From a virus, in IMG/VR virus record IMGVR_UViG_3300021957_006857, positions 1 through 28,428 of that record: a stretch of 28,428 nt of DNA. One strand, given 5' to 3'. Shown here piece after piece: positions 13,353 through 20,561 of the stretch. The translations under genes were made by a program, and so were the position numbers. Under the pieces are notes generated by a model. That model saw only the letters and a list, made by a program, of their open reading frames with translations. It had not been told where the DNA came from and did not search any database. The first letter of the stretch is position 1, and every line of letters starts with the position of its first letter.

Positions 13353-14044
13353 TGGCGGCTAATTTAGGAATTTTAGGGCTTTCACATGCAAATAAGCGTA
13401 TAGATAACTGGAACAGTGTACATAAATTCGGGTCAAATCCTTCTGTAGGCACCGATTTTGAGAGTATATGGAGCGCAGGAGGACTTTATCCTTGGAAACC
13501 TGGAGCGGCTACACTAATTATTCAAAGCGATGATAATGGAGACATCGGTACTGTAGAAGTTCAAGGCCTAGATGGAGACTATAATTTTCTGACAGAAACT
13601 GTCACTCTTACTGGGGCCAGCCCTAATACGGTACTTACTACAGGTACTTTTCTTCGCGTTTTTCGTATGAGATTTACGGGAGCTGCCGAGAATGCTGGTA
13701 CAATAATAGCAAACCATACTGCAACAAATATTGCTCAAATTGACCCCGGCAAAGCCCAAACTTTAATGGCAGTTTATACTATCCCTGCAGGAAACTATGG
13801 GTGGCTTCTTAATTATTCAGTGAGCGTCGGTAAAAATGATGATGCCACTATAGAAGTATACACCCGTAAGTCTGGGGAACCTTTTCGTATTTTGAGCGAA
13901 ATCAGTGTATATCAAAACAGTATTAGTAAAGACTTCATAGTCCCCATTCATCTTGCTCCCAAAACGGATATTGATATTCGGGCTAAGACGACTAATGCAG
14001 GCGGTAGTCAAGTAATCTCTACCTTTGATGTAATTTATCCATGA
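13346..14044 (+). CDS. Putative virion structural protein
   Basis: 232 residues (start 13346, or 13352 which forms TAATG with the upstream stop). Beta-rich throughout: a domain with TLIIQSDDNGDIGTVEVQGL, then RVFRMRFTGAAENAGTIIAN, and a C-terminal domain with KAQTLMAVYTIPAGNYGWLL and PKTDIDIRAKT. I recall this repeated layout from marine phage proteins presumed to be fibre or capsid-decorating proteins. No enzyme motif. No other tail or capsid gene is visible in the window. Confidence 0.6.
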   Translation: MVMAANLGILGLSHANKRIDNWNSVHKFGSNPSVGTDFESIWSAGGLYPWKPGAATLIIQSDDNGDIGTVEVQGLDGDYNFLTETVTLTGASPNTVLTTGTFLRVFRMRFTGAAENAGTIIANHTATNIAQIDPGKAQTLMAVYTIPAGNYGWLLNYSVSVGKNDDATIEVYTRKSGEPFRILSEISVYQNSISKDFIVPIHLAPKTDIDIRAKTTNAGGSQVISTFDVIYP

Positions 14045-14616
14045 GAAAACTTGTATTACTTTTAGCTACGTTTGTATCTTTTTCAGCTACAGCGGAAGAA
14101 GCCCCGATTATTGATGATAATATTATTCGTACTGACTCTACCACTAATAGTACAGTTACTACGAAATCAGACACATCAACAACTTTAAGAGCCCCTCCTG
14201 CGTCTGCTATTACGCCTACTATCAACACTTCAAACAGCGATTTGTGTACTTTTGGAGTTGCGGGGGCTGTTCAGACGCAGATTTTAGGTATCTCTATGGG
14301 TTCTCAGATAACTGACTCAAACTGTGAACGGTTAAAACTTTCTAAAACTCTGTACGATATGGGAATGAAAGTTGCGGCAGTATCTACATTGTGTCAGGAT
14401 GAGAGAGTGTTTGACGCAATGCTAATGGCCGGAACTCCTTGTCCTTTTGAAGGTTTGATCGGGGATGAAGCAAAAGCAGCGTGGAAAGTAAACGAAGAAC
14501 TCGAACCCTCCGTTGACGAAACGACGGAAGAAAAAGAAAAAGGACTCGGTGATGGTACTAAGACACTCATGGGCAGTGCCGGTGTTGTTAGCTTGCTGCT
14601 CTTACTCATACTCTAG
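14041..14616 (+). CDS. Secreted/membrane-anchored phage protein A
   Basis: 191 residues. Sec signal peptide MRKLVLLLATFVSFSATA with cleavage likely before EEAP. A Ser/Thr-rich segment (STTNSTVTTKSDTSTTL) follows, then a folded domain with four Cys (residues about 68, 102, 119, 131; GTPCPFEGLIGDEA) and a hydrophobic C-terminal tail (VVSLLLLLIL). First of five consecutive genes with Sec-type N-termini. The pairs of Cys suggest disulfides in the periplasm. The family is known to me only as hypothetical in marine phages. Confidence 0.65.
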   Translation: MRKLVLLLATFVSFSATAEEAPIIDDNIIRTDSTTNSTVTTKSDTSTTLRAPPASAITPTINTSNSDLCTFGVAGAVQTQILGISMGSQITDSNCERLKLSKTLYDMGMKVAAVSTLCQDERVFDAMLMAGTPCPFEGLIGDEAKAAWKVNEELEPSVDETTEEKEKGLGDGTKTLMGSAGVVSLLLLLIL

Positions 14617-15424
14617 CGAAGAAGTATACGGGACGACAACCAATGCTGCGAGTATTGGATTGAATTGGGTGATGTCTAATATCTTGCCTCAAGCGGCAGG
14701 ATTGACCGTAAATAATGTAATCTATAGATATACCACAGAAAAAAACCCCGAAGATGATATGCTGGTTCATGTTCAAAATGAAAATGCTCAGGGAGATGGA
14801 TATATTTTCAGAAACACAGACGACTGGTCAGGTTTGCCAGGGAACACGATTAATAAAACAATTCCTGTAGGTGGAATAGGAATTGATTTTTGGGGTGATG
14901 GCTCCATAGAAGTGGAGGGTTTCGGAACAGTTTTAGACCCAGAGGTTTACTATACATATCAATATGTTCCTTGTGATAATCCTCAGTCTGACCCAGAATG
15001 TCCGGGCTATATTGACCCGCTCACACTAACTGAAGAGCCTGAAATAGATACTTCAAGTGAGGAGTATATTCAAGCAGAACTGGACCGCAAAGCGAACATG
15101 AAGGCACAAAAAGAAGAGGAAGAAGAAAAAGAGCGAGAGAAATTTGCTAAGAACACCGAAGAAAAAGTAAGGAATAGTTTAGAGAAGATGTTAGGTTTGT
15201 CTATTGGGGCAGGCCTACAGGAAGCACAAGACACACTATTGCATAACGCATTAGTGTCAACGAATTATCTGCCTAGAGGTTATCTAGTGCAGATAAAGGG
15301 AGGAGAGTATCCGGATGCAGAGATGCTGAAAGACTCTAACCTCCCTGACAATGCAAATGGTCGCCGAGTAAACTTTGCGCAGCAACTTTTGCACCAAAAA
15401 ATGGTTCAATCGCAGTATGATTGA
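14552..15424 (+). CDS. Secreted phage protein B with coiled coil
   Basis: 290 residues from the ATG at 14552, which follows AAGGA and starts a signal-peptide-like MVLRHSWAVPVLLACCSYSY. An upstream in-frame ATG at 14513 would add a Lys-rich stretch and spoil the signal. After a beta-rich domain (residues about 30-130, with DDMLVHVQNENAQGDGYIF) comes a Cys-containing turn (VPCDNPQSDPECPGYI), an acidic helical coiled coil (about 150-195) and a helical C-terminus. Overlaps gene A by 65 bases. Function unknown. Confidence 0.6.
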   Translation: MVLRHSWAVPVLLACCSYSYSSEEVYGTTTNAASIGLNWVMSNILPQAAGLTVNNVIYRYTTEKNPEDDMLVHVQNENAQGDGYIFRNTDDWSGLPGNTINKTIPVGGIGIDFWGDGSIEVEGFGTVLDPEVYYTYQYVPCDNPQSDPECPGYIDPLTLTEEPEIDTSSEEYIQAELDRKANMKAQKEEEEEKEREKFAKNTEEKVRNSLEKMLGLSIGAGLQEAQDTLLHNALVSTNYLPRGYLVQIKGGEYPDAEMLKDSNLPDNANGRRVNFAQQLLHQKMVQSQYD

Positions 15425-15449
15425 CAGAGTATAGAGGGGGAACTCTATT

Positions 15450-15938
15450 ATGAAAAAACTAGTTATTTTACTATTTTGCGCCTTTAGTGCGCAAGCAGAG
15501 GAGATGGAAGTAGTGGGGAACGTTGCTTCAAAATGTGTAGTAACTCCTGATACCGCAGGTGTATTTGGTAACCCTACAGCAGATGTGTTAAGCACTGATC
15601 CTACTGACGGCGGAGTTGATCCTGTCGTTCGATTTGATGTAATTCAAGCGAGCATGTACAAAGCTAGAATTTTGTACCCCGTGGAATTTTCAGAAGCTCC
15701 TACGCTGAATGATGTAGTAAACTGGACTGGCGATGTTGCTACGTCTCAAGTATCAGATACTAGCATGTCTGGGTATGACGCGGCAAAAGTTGAGTTTGAT
15801 AATGTTACTGAATTCAGTTTGACTGTTGCTGGTAGCACATGGTTTAAGACAGAATCACAAGCAGATTACGGCTATGGTAAGGCATTTCCTGGCGGTGTAT
15901 ACCGTGCGGTAGTGAGTGCTGAATGCATCGCTATCTAA
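15450..15938 (+). CDS. Secreted phage protein C, pilin/SCPU-like in outline
   Basis: 162 residues. Signal peptide MKKLVILLFCAFSAQA, cleaved likely before EEM. The mature part begins with a beta strand and Cys (GNVASKCVV) and ends GGVYRAVVSAECIAI with a second Cys, so the first and last strands could be disulfide-linked. This outline recalls Ig-like pilin or spore-coat-U-type secreted subunits; I see no diagnostic signature. GGGGGAA precedes the ATG. Confidence 0.6.
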   Translation: MKKLVILLFCAFSAQAEEMEVVGNVASKCVVTPDTAGVFGNPTADVLSTDPTDGGVDPVVRFDVIQASMYKARILYPVEFSEAPTLNDVVNWTGDVATSQVSDTSMSGYDAAKVEFDNVTEFSLTVAGSTWFKTESQADYGYGKAFPGGVYRAVVSAECIAI

Positions 15939-16294
15939 TTTTATTGTTGGTGATGAGTGGGTACATAAGTGCCCACGAATTCACCCCAACTTATCCAAAG
16001 TTGAAGAATTCTTATGTTGAGGGTGTATTATATACTACAATGACCCTTTTCAATATGCGAAAAGATGTAGAGTATTATGAGTTTGGTGTTTTTAATGCGG
16101 AGTGGAAGAAAGTACCTTTTGCTATGCAGGAGAAAGTTATGCGTTTCAAACACCTTGAAAAGAAAAAGGTTGACATTTATATAAGGGAGAAGGACAAAGA
16201 AGAAGTAGTTTACATCTGTTCAAAGTCAAAGTTGATTGTAACAGGAAGTGAAAAGACATCGATATCTTCTAGGATTTGTTCAAAAGTTAAATGA
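15923..16294 (+). CDS. Secreted phage protein D, fimbrial-chaperone-like in outline
   Basis: 123 residues. Signal peptide MHRYLILLLVMSGYISA. The mature part, EFTPTYPKLKNSYVEGVLYT then VEYYEFGVFNAEWKKVPFA and KKKVDIYIREKDKEEVVYI, reads like one immunoglobulin-fold domain of a pilus-assembly chaperone. Two Cys near the C-terminus (YICSKSKL, RICSKVK) may pair. About half the length of a PapD-type chaperone, so a single domain only. Its start overlaps gene C. Confidence 0.6.
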   Translation: MHRYLILLLVMSGYISAHEFTPTYPKLKNSYVEGVLYTTMTLFNMRKDVEYYEFGVFNAEWKKVPFAMQEKVMRFKHLEKKKVDIYIREKDKEEVVYICSKSKLIVTGSEKTSISSRICSKVK

Positions 16295-16719
16295 GATTCA
16301 TACTATTAATGCTAGTGTCAACTTACGCGATGGCAGATTCTAGTTCTTTAAATTTAAACTTACCTAGCACTCCGGGGTCTTACGCGAGTGATAGAATAAG
16401 AACAAATGGCAACGTCGAGTGTTCCATGGCGATTGGCGGAAGCGTGAATTTAGAGTTTGGTGTAGTAGGAGTTCTAAATCAGAATGGACCCTACACTAGC
16501 AATATAGGGAACTATTCGGAAGACTACGATGAGGAAGGTTTAGTAAAAGATGTTGGAGTGTATGCGAAAATTAGCATACCACTCAATGCACCGAAAACTA
16601 GATTAGATTGTAATCAGCTTTATAAATTGGAGCTAGCAAGACAGAGAATAGAACTACAAAAATTACAACAAGAAATAAATAATCTAAGAGCACTAAAATT
16701 CGAGGAAGATGATGGCTGA
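16291..16719 (+). CDS. Secreted phage protein E with C-terminal coiled coil
   Basis: 142 residues. Signal peptide MRFILLMLVSTYAMA. A Ser/Gly/Asn-rich beta region (NGNVECSMAIGGSVNLEFGV) leads to RLDCNQLYKLELARQRIELQ and a heptad-like helix to the end. Two Cys. ATG overlaps the stop of gene D. The layout (folded head, helical tail) suits a periplasmic or outer-surface adaptor. Confidence 0.6.
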   Translation: MRFILLMLVSTYAMADSSSLNLNLPSTPGSYASDRIRTNGNVECSMAIGGSVNLEFGVVGVLNQNGPYTSNIGNYSEDYDEEGLVKDVGVYAKISIPLNAPKTRLDCNQLYKLELARQRIELQKLQQEINNLRALKFEEDDG

Positions 16720-17239
16720 GGTAGAGTTTGGGGGTATGACATTTAAGGGCGGTAAGATGATGGTTGTTCTTACTGCTCTGTCTACATTAGGTGGAGCAAG
16801 TTGGGGTGCGTTTGAATTCTACTCTGACTATATGGACATGAAAGAAATTGTTACTAACATTGATACAACAGAGATAGAGAATCGCAATAAAATTATAGAG
16901 CAGAAAATAGATGCAGCTCAGGCATCTGTTGACGAAGCAATAGATTACTCACGTAGCATTAAGAATGACCTACGTGATGACTTCAACCGTATGGAAGCAA
17001 ACGTTGATAGGGTTGAAGATCAGAATAGAGAAGTAGAAGATAAAGTGAAAACTATGATTGACAGAGCAGATGAACGCTTTGATAGTAAAAGAGAGAGTTT
17101 ACAAACAGATACGGAACTTAAAATTAATGTGCTAGAGGATAGACTGAATAAGAAAATACAAGCAGTACTAGATAATCCACTAGCATCATTTAATTTTGAT
17201 AAGCTAGAACCGACAGCAGCAGGAGGTTCAGAGGGGTAG
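16709..17239 (+). CDS. Membrane-anchored coiled-coil protein
   Basis: 176 residues (start 16709 or 16712). One hydrophobic segment around residues 17-35 (MVVLTALSTLGGASWGAFEF) is followed by a coiled coil of over 100 residues (about 45-155) with a regular Asp/Arg/Asn heptad pattern. Ends in a short Gly/Ser tail. Overlaps gene E. It could tether the secreted cluster to the inner membrane; spanin-like function is also possible but a spanin pair already exists. Confidence 0.6.
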   Translation: MMAEVEFGGMTFKGGKMMVVLTALSTLGGASWGAFEFYSDYMDMKEIVTNIDTTEIENRNKIIEQKIDAAQASVDEAIDYSRSIKNDLRDDFNRMEANVDRVEDQNREVEDKVKTMIDRADERFDSKRESLQTDTELKINVLEDRLNKKIQAVLDNPLASFNFDKLEPTAAGGSEG

Positions 17240-17258
17240 TCTCAGCAGGGGGAACTGA

Positions 17259-17339
17259 ATGGGATATATTAAAAAGCTAGTAGTGGTGTGTATACTTGGA
17301 GTAGTTATAGGCGCTTTAATTGCGTTGATATTTATATGA
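17259..17339 (+). CDS. 26-residue membrane peptide
   Basis: MGYIKK followed by a continuous hydrophobic helix to the end (VVVCILGVVIGALIALIFI). A strong GGGGGA site stands before the ATG, and its TGA overlaps the next ATG (ATGA), which supports it as a real gene. Confidence 0.55.
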   Translation: MGYIKKLVVVCILGVVIGALIALIFI

Positions 17340-17542
17340 AAGTTCGTATAGTAACTACATCTGGACATACACTATATGGGTCTTTATTAGGAGAAGAAGC
17401 AGTATCACTGCCACCGAAAGAAGCCATAGAGTGGATAATGAACAGTGGTACTAAGTTCATAAGATACTTGCAGCCAAACGGGCAGGAAGTATTATTTAAC
17501 AAGAATGCTATTATGAATATAGCCGAAGACGACTACAATTAG
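17336..17542 (+). CDS. Small phage protein, unknown
   Basis: 68 residues from the ATG at 17336. Starts with beta strands (KVRIVTTSGHTLYGSLLG), then a helix (PPKEAIEWIMNSG) and strands (IRYLQPNGQEVLFNKNAIMN). Resembles a small SH3-like or Sm-like unit. Not recognised. Confidence 0.55.
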   Translation: MKVRIVTTSGHTLYGSLLGEEAVSLPPKEAIEWIMNSGTKFIRYLQPNGQEVLFNKNAIMNIAEDDYN

Positions 17543-17551
17543 GAAAATTAA

Positions 17552-17791
17552 ATGATATACGTTGTGCACACTTACTACAATGGAGAAACAATTCATACGC
17601 ACAAGTATATGACTATTGAGGAAGCCTTCGTTGATTATAATACTTACACTTTTGCAGGACTGAAAGAGGGTACACCATACCAGTGTAAGAAGGCACTCTA
17701 CATAAAAGAGGGTAACGCCTACTTTCAGTATATTGGTCCGGTTTATTTCCCACCGGAAAAATGGGATGGGGTAGACCGCAGGTCTACATAA
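17552..17791 (+). CDS. Small phage protein, unknown
   Basis: 79 residues, aromatic-rich (YVVHTYYNGETIHTHKYMT), ending VYFPPEKWDGVDRRST. Preceded by AGGA nine bases before the ATG. Not recognised. Confidence 0.55.
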   Translation: MIYVVHTYYNGETIHTHKYMTIEEAFVDYNTYTFAGLKEGTPYQCKKALYIKEGNAYFQYIGPVYFPPEKWDGVDRRST

Positions 17792-17800
17792 GGAGATAGT

Positions 17801-17971
17801 ATGAATTTATTGGAGATTTGGAGTATTGTTACTACGCTAGTAACGGCAGCGAGTATTGTAAGTGCGGCAACGCCTACGAAAGCTGACGACAACTTTATGC
17901 AGAACTATGTAACGCCAGTAATTGATGCACTAGCATTGAATTTCTTCAACGCGAAGCCTGAAAAGAAGTAA
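17801..17971 (+). CDS. Holin-like small membrane protein
   Basis: 56 residues. The N-terminal half is a hydrophobic helix (LEIWSIVTTLVTAASIVSAA), then TPTKADDNF and a second amphipathic or hydrophobic helix (VIDALALNFFNAKPEKK). Size and layout resemble small phage holins of the IWS..VTAAS..ATP type I recall. The lysozyme lacks a signal peptide, so a holin is expected; this and the 18012 gene are the candidates. AGGAGA stands before the ATG; a terminator follows. Confidence 0.6.
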   Translation: MNLLEIWSIVTTLVTAASIVSAATPTKADDNFMQNYVTPVIDALALNFFNAKPEKK

Positions 17972-17977
17972 AACAGC

Positions 17978-17997
17978 GGGGCCTTCGGGCCCTTTTT
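17978..17997 (+). terminator. Intrinsic terminator with UUCG loop
   Basis: GGGCC and GGCCC form a stem closed by a TTCG tetraloop and followed by five T. It ends the long plus-strand operon, or attenuates entry into the 18012 gene. Confidence 0.8.
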
Positions 17998-18011
17998 CTT
18001 AGGAGAAATAA

Positions 18012-18326
18012 ATGAGTGAACATCATCCAGCGGATGTAAATGGTGACGGTCATGTAAGCGATGAAGAGCTTATGATGCACCTCGAATTTAAACGAAAGAA
18101 ACTCGAAGATGAAGATGCGCAGCGAGATGCCATGAGAAAGATGACATGGTTCGCACTCTTCGGAATGTTACTTTATCCTTTCGGCATCTTTTGTACTAGC
18201 CTCTTCGGGCTTGATACGGCTGCGGGTATCATCGGTGATATCGCACCCACTTACTTTATCGCCATTAGTGCGTTAGTTGCGGCGTTCTTTGGAGCGAACG
18301 CGTACTCAGGTAAAAATAATACTTGA
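18012..18326 (+). CDS. EF-hand membrane protein, holin-like
   Basis: 104 residues. Residues 8-19 (DVNGDGHVSDEE) are a canonical EF-hand loop with D8, N10, D12, S16 and E19 as ligands. A charged helix (23-45) and two hydrophobic helices (about 46-68 and 76-97, AAGIIGDIAPTYFIAISALV) follow. The type is familiar from marine phages without assigned function. Two transmembrane helices and location behind the holin-like gene fit a class II holin or its regulator, perhaps responding to Ca2+; this is inference. AGGAGA precedes the ATG. Confidence 0.65.
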   Translation: MSEHHPADVNGDGHVSDEELMMHLEFKRKKLEDEDAQRDAMRKMTWFALFGMLLYPFGIFCTSLFGLDTAAGIIGDIAPTYFIAISALVAAFFGANAYSGKNNT

Positions 18327-18351
18327 CACGGAGATGTCGAGGGCGTATAAT
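18323..18351 (+). promoter_or_regulatory. sigma70 promoter
   Basis: TTGACA (18323-18328) and TATAAT (18346-18351), 17-base spacer. The -35 box overlaps the stop of the EF-hand gene. Confidence 0.85.
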
Positions 18352-18374
18352 ATATGAAAATTAAGGGGACAGCT

Positions 18375-18542
18375 ATGCAAATTCAACAATCGCTACAAAA
18401 CACTTGGGAGGCTGAAGGATTATTCCACGTTATTCCAGGTTTCGCACTTTACCACAGCAATGATATGATGACGAACGACTACGGAGTTATTGTAACGTGG
18501 TTAGTTTGGTCTTACGGCATTGAACTGTGGATGGATGCGTAA
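18375..18542 (+). CDS. Small phage protein, unknown
   Basis: 55 residues from the ATG at 18375 behind AAGGGGAC; an earlier in-frame ATG at 18354 lies before the expected transcription start. Aromatic-rich and partly hydrophobic (GVIVTWLVWSYGIELW near the C-terminus). Its TAA overlaps the next ATG. Confidence 0.55.
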   Translation: MQIQQSLQNTWEAEGLFHVIPGFALYHSNDMMTNDYGVIVTWLVWSYGIELWMDA

Positions 18543-18670
18543 TGAAGTTTGCTGAGAAGATATACGATAAACGCAAGGCTTTAGCTTTGGTAGAACAGGA
18601 CGAACGGGATCTAGAAAATTTTATTAACTCTATTGCGTTACGCTTACTGTTGGCCAAAAATAAATCTTGA
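18542..18670 (+). CDS. Small helical phage protein
   Basis: 42 residues, a charged helix followed by FINSIALRLLLAKNKS. TAATG overlap with the upstream gene. Its TGA lies within the -35 box of the 18.7 kb RNA promoter. Not recognised. Confidence 0.5.
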   Translation: MKFAEKIYDKRKALALVEQDERDLENFINSIALRLLLAKNKS

Positions 18671-18695
18671 CTTTTTTCATCCGATCTGCTAAAAT
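18667..18695 (+). promoter_or_regulatory. sigma70 promoter of the 18.7-kb RNA
   Basis: TTGACT (18667-18672) and TAAAAT (18690-18695), 17-base spacer. Confidence 0.75.
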
Positions 18696-18701
18696 TAATA
18701 C

Positions 18702-18876
18702 AAGTTTACGAAGTCAAACTTCCTCTTTAGAGGGGAACGTGGAAGAGAAAGCGACGTACGCAAGGCCCTAAAGGCGTGGACGCGTTAGTTCGCTGACTTC
18801 TTCCCGAAGTTCCCCTCTCTGTTGAATAAACCTTCAAATCCCACATAAGCCTGCTTTTATAAGTGGGCTTTTTTTG
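18702..18876 (+). ncRNA. Candidate small RNA with pseudoknot potential
   Basis: About 175 bases between a promoter and a terminator, with no gene. GAAGTCA (18710-18716) pairs with TGACTTC (18794-18800), and AGAGGGGAAC (18729-18738) pairs with GTTCCCCTCT (18809-18818). The order a-b-a'-b' makes a pseudoknot. Competing local hairpins also exist: GAAGT CAA ACTTC (18710-18722), CCTC TTTA GAGG and ACTTC TTCCC GAAGT (18796-18810). The middle is GC-rich with GCG/CGC pairings. The a-b-a'-b' topology recalls HDV-like ribozymes, but their core bases are not evident. Family unknown. Confidence 0.7.
18840..18876 (+). terminator. Terminator of the 18.7-kb RNA
   Basis: CCCAC (18840-18844) pairs with GTGGG (18863-18867), with extra A/T pairing inside, followed by a T-run at 18869-18876. 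Confidence 0.75.
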
Positions 18877-19011
18877 CCTGTAAAAAGCTAAGAAGGCTGA
18901 AGTGACTATACCTAAGTTTTTCTGAAGTTTTGTGGTTGAGGGGAAGTTTCTCCTAGTCTACATCAGGAGCGCGGCCCTATTCTAGTGGAATTTCATGCTT
19001 TAAATTCCATT
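18877..19011. other. Convergent intergenic gap with an inverted repeat
   Basis: TGGAATTT (18986-18993) and AAATTCCA (19002-19009) form a perfect 8-bp hairpin flanked on both sides by TTCTAG. It lies between the RNA terminator and the convergent hydrolase gene. It has no T-run and its role is open. No gene seen. Confidence 0.5.
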
Positions 19012-19389
19012 CTAGTCGTGAGTCGTATAGAAAACGTGATTGCCTATAATCTCTAGCTCTTTATACTTTAGAAACCCCGCTTGGGCGAAAAAGAATGCTT
19101 TTGAGGTTCTTTCTTCTGCTGTATATGACGCATGGGCGAGTGCTAGATTCATAGCTTTATTTGGTGGGAGGTCTAAGTAGTCAGCTCCGTAGAGTCTAGG
19201 AAATTCTGACTTAATGAGAGGCCAGCTTTCAAACTGACCTTTCTCTGCTACTACTTCACAGGTATGGTTGGGCCATCGAGGGTCGTCTCTGCGATTCCAC
19301 ACTACAGACGCAACGGCACGTTGGCCCCGCTCGGTTTCTCCTCTTGCTTCGAAGTAAACCGCCAGGGCCACACATATCATTTCTAGCAT
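19012..19389 (-). CDS. SleB/CwlJ-type cell-wall hydrolase
   Basis: 125 residues, the size of a bare Hydrolase_2 domain. ALAVYFEARGETERGQRAVA (8-27), VVWNRRDDPRWPNHTCEVV and KGQFESWP are the conserved core; E14 in YFEARGE is the presumed catalytic Glu. SleB/CwlJ enzymes cut peptidoglycan as lytic transglycosylases. In phages such proteins act as endolysins or virion-associated lysins. It is the second cell-wall enzyme here, besides the T4-type lysozyme. Start ATG at 19389; a second ATG at 19380 is possible. Confidence 0.8.
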   Translation of the reverse strand: MLEMICVALAVYFEARGETERGQRAVASVVWNRRDDPRWPNHTCEVVAEKGQFESWPLIKSEFPRLYGADYLDLPPNKAMNLALAHASYTAEERTSKAFFFAQAGFLKYKELEIIGNHVFYTTHD

Positions 19390-19682
19390 TCTAAAAGTGC
19401 CTGAATTACAGATTTTGGAGCTTTCTCAAGCCCCGCGAGACGATCAAGATCGATACTCTCTTTTATTGCTAGTCTATGTACTAGCTCTTGCTTTGTAACG
19501 GGGCTTTCACCCTGTTTTGTCAGGTAGACTTTCTTCTCATAAACCCCGAGGCGGGACAGCTTTCCAATAATAGATCTACGGGGCTTTCTTAGGCTTTCTG
19601 CAAGTATATCAATTATCTCATGCTTATTCTCTGAAGCCTGATACACCTCTAGCAGATATTGTTCTTCTTCTGGTGTGTACAT
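19383..19682 (-). CDS. HTH-like small regulator (paralogue family)
   Basis: 99 residues from the ATG at 19682, which overlaps the upstream TAA (TAATG). MYTPEEEQYLLEVYQ followed by PRRSIIGKLSRLGVYEKK is a Myb/GcrA-type HTH. The C-terminal VTKQELVHRLAIK then LDRLAGLEKAPKSVIQALLE matches the C-terminal module of the proteins at 22628-22936 and 25662-25967. DNA-binding regulator inferred. Confidence 0.65.
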   Translation of the reverse strand: MYTPEEEQYLLEVYQASENKHEIIDILAESLRKPRRSIIGKLSRLGVYEKKVYLTKQGESPVTKQELVHRLAIKESIDLDRLAGLEKAPKSVIQALLEC

Positions 19683-19879
19683 TACCACTCTCCGTTCTGC
19701 ACTTTAATTTTTACATGGTTGTAGATAGATTCCCAGTCAATGTGGTCACATTCTGCAGGACTTATTCTACAGTCTAGGTCGTGTACTCCTTTCCATGCTT
19801 TTGCCATTTTAAGAGCATTCTCAAAGCTTGAATATACTCCTTTCACTGTTTCGTTGTTTGTAACTACATACATTTTCAT
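19682..19879 (-). CDS. Small phage protein, unknown
   Basis: 65 residues. KMYVVTNNETVKGVYSSFEN at the start has the look of phage proteins with a beta-hairpin then helix fold (ALKMAKAWKGVH). Overlaps both neighbours by a few bases. Confidence 0.55.
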   Translation of the reverse strand: MKMYVVTNNETVKGVYSSFENALKMAKAWKGVHDLDCRISPAECDHIDWESIYNHVKIKVQNGEW

Positions 19880-19992
19880 TTTCGCACCTTTTTCAATAGT
19901 AATACAAATAATCTTCTTAGTCTTTCATCACTTAGCGCGAAGGCGCTATGCTGTTTGTGCACAATCGCTTGGAGCATTTGTTCATCGTTCAT
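19876..19992 (-). CDS. Small helical phage protein
   Basis: 38 residues (MNDEQMLQAIVHKQHSAFAL then a basic helix). ATG at 19992 overlaps the upstream stop, and its TGA overlaps the next ATG. Supported only by this packing. Confidence 0.45.
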   Translation of the reverse strand: MNDEQMLQAIVHKQHSAFALSDERLRRLFVLLLKKVRK

Positions 19993-20176
19993 AATAGTGC
20001 ATCCACTGAACATTCTTTCCATCAACCCCAGGATAGCCCTGTTCAGTTGCCCACTTTCTCCAGCCGGGCTTCAATCCATAATCGCTTCCACCAAACTTTG
20101 TAATTAACTCGTCAGGCAATTGCTTCGGGAACCCATACAGCTTGCCATCAGGTGACACATCTAAAAATACTTTCAT
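19982..20176 (-). CDS. Small phage protein, unknown
   Basis: 64 residues, aromatic and glycine-rich (YGLKPGWRKWATEQGYPGVD). ATG at 20176 overlaps the stop of the upstream membrane peptide. Confidence 0.5.
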   Translation of the reverse strand: MKVFLDVSPDGKLYGFPKQLPDELITKFGGSDYGLKPGWRKWATEQGYPGVDGKNVQWMHYYER

Positions 20177-20256
20177 GAGGCTACTTCCACTATTAATAGG
20201 ATTAATAAAATTATAACAAATACGTCTAAGAAATCTCTTTTATTAATAGGTTTCAT
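20173..20256 (-). CDS. 27-residue membrane peptide
   Basis: MKPINKRDFLD followed by a hydrophobic helix (VFVIILLILLIVEVAS). Start and stop overlap both neighbours by four bases, which supports translation. Confidence 0.5.
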   Translation of the reverse strand: MKPINKRDFLDVFVIILLILLIVEVAS

Positions 20257-20561
20257 ACGTACTTCCTACTTTTATCTAAGGCTGCTTGTTTAATGCTAGC
20301 GTCTACCTTTTCTATACTGAATTGAGGGTTAGAAGGGCTCGTATACATATTGTATCGAGACCACAGAGCATTATTACTTCTTACTACAAACTCTGGGTAC
20401 TCCTCGGCTAATGCTTCAGAGATCTTGTTCCATTGTAACTTCTTCATTCTTAAAACACACACAAACATACTTGTTTCTTCTGTCCACTGCCTTCTTTTTG
20501 TCACTTCAGGTACTATAGGCACCGGCCCTTTACCTAGAAAGAATGCATCTACTTCGTCCAT
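20253..20561 (-). CDS. Myb/SANT-like DNA-binding protein
   Basis: 102 residues. KRRQWTEETSMFVCVLRMKK then LQWNKISEALAEEYPEF and NALWSRYNMY carry the Trp and helix spacing of a Myb/SANT repeat. Probably binds DNA; related in design to the other HTH-like proteins here but lacks their C-terminal module. Overlaps the upstream gene by 13 bases. Confidence 0.55.
   Translation of the reverse strand: MDEVDAFFLGKGPVPIVPEVTKRRQWTEETSMFVCVLRMKKLQWNKISEALAEEYPEFVVRSNNALWSRYNMYTSPSNPQFSIEKVDASIKQAALDKSRKYV

Noticed and set aside
18825-18842. tRNA-like T-loop TTCAAATCCC
   Set aside because: No acceptor, D or anticodon stems could be built around it; it lies just before the RNA terminator.
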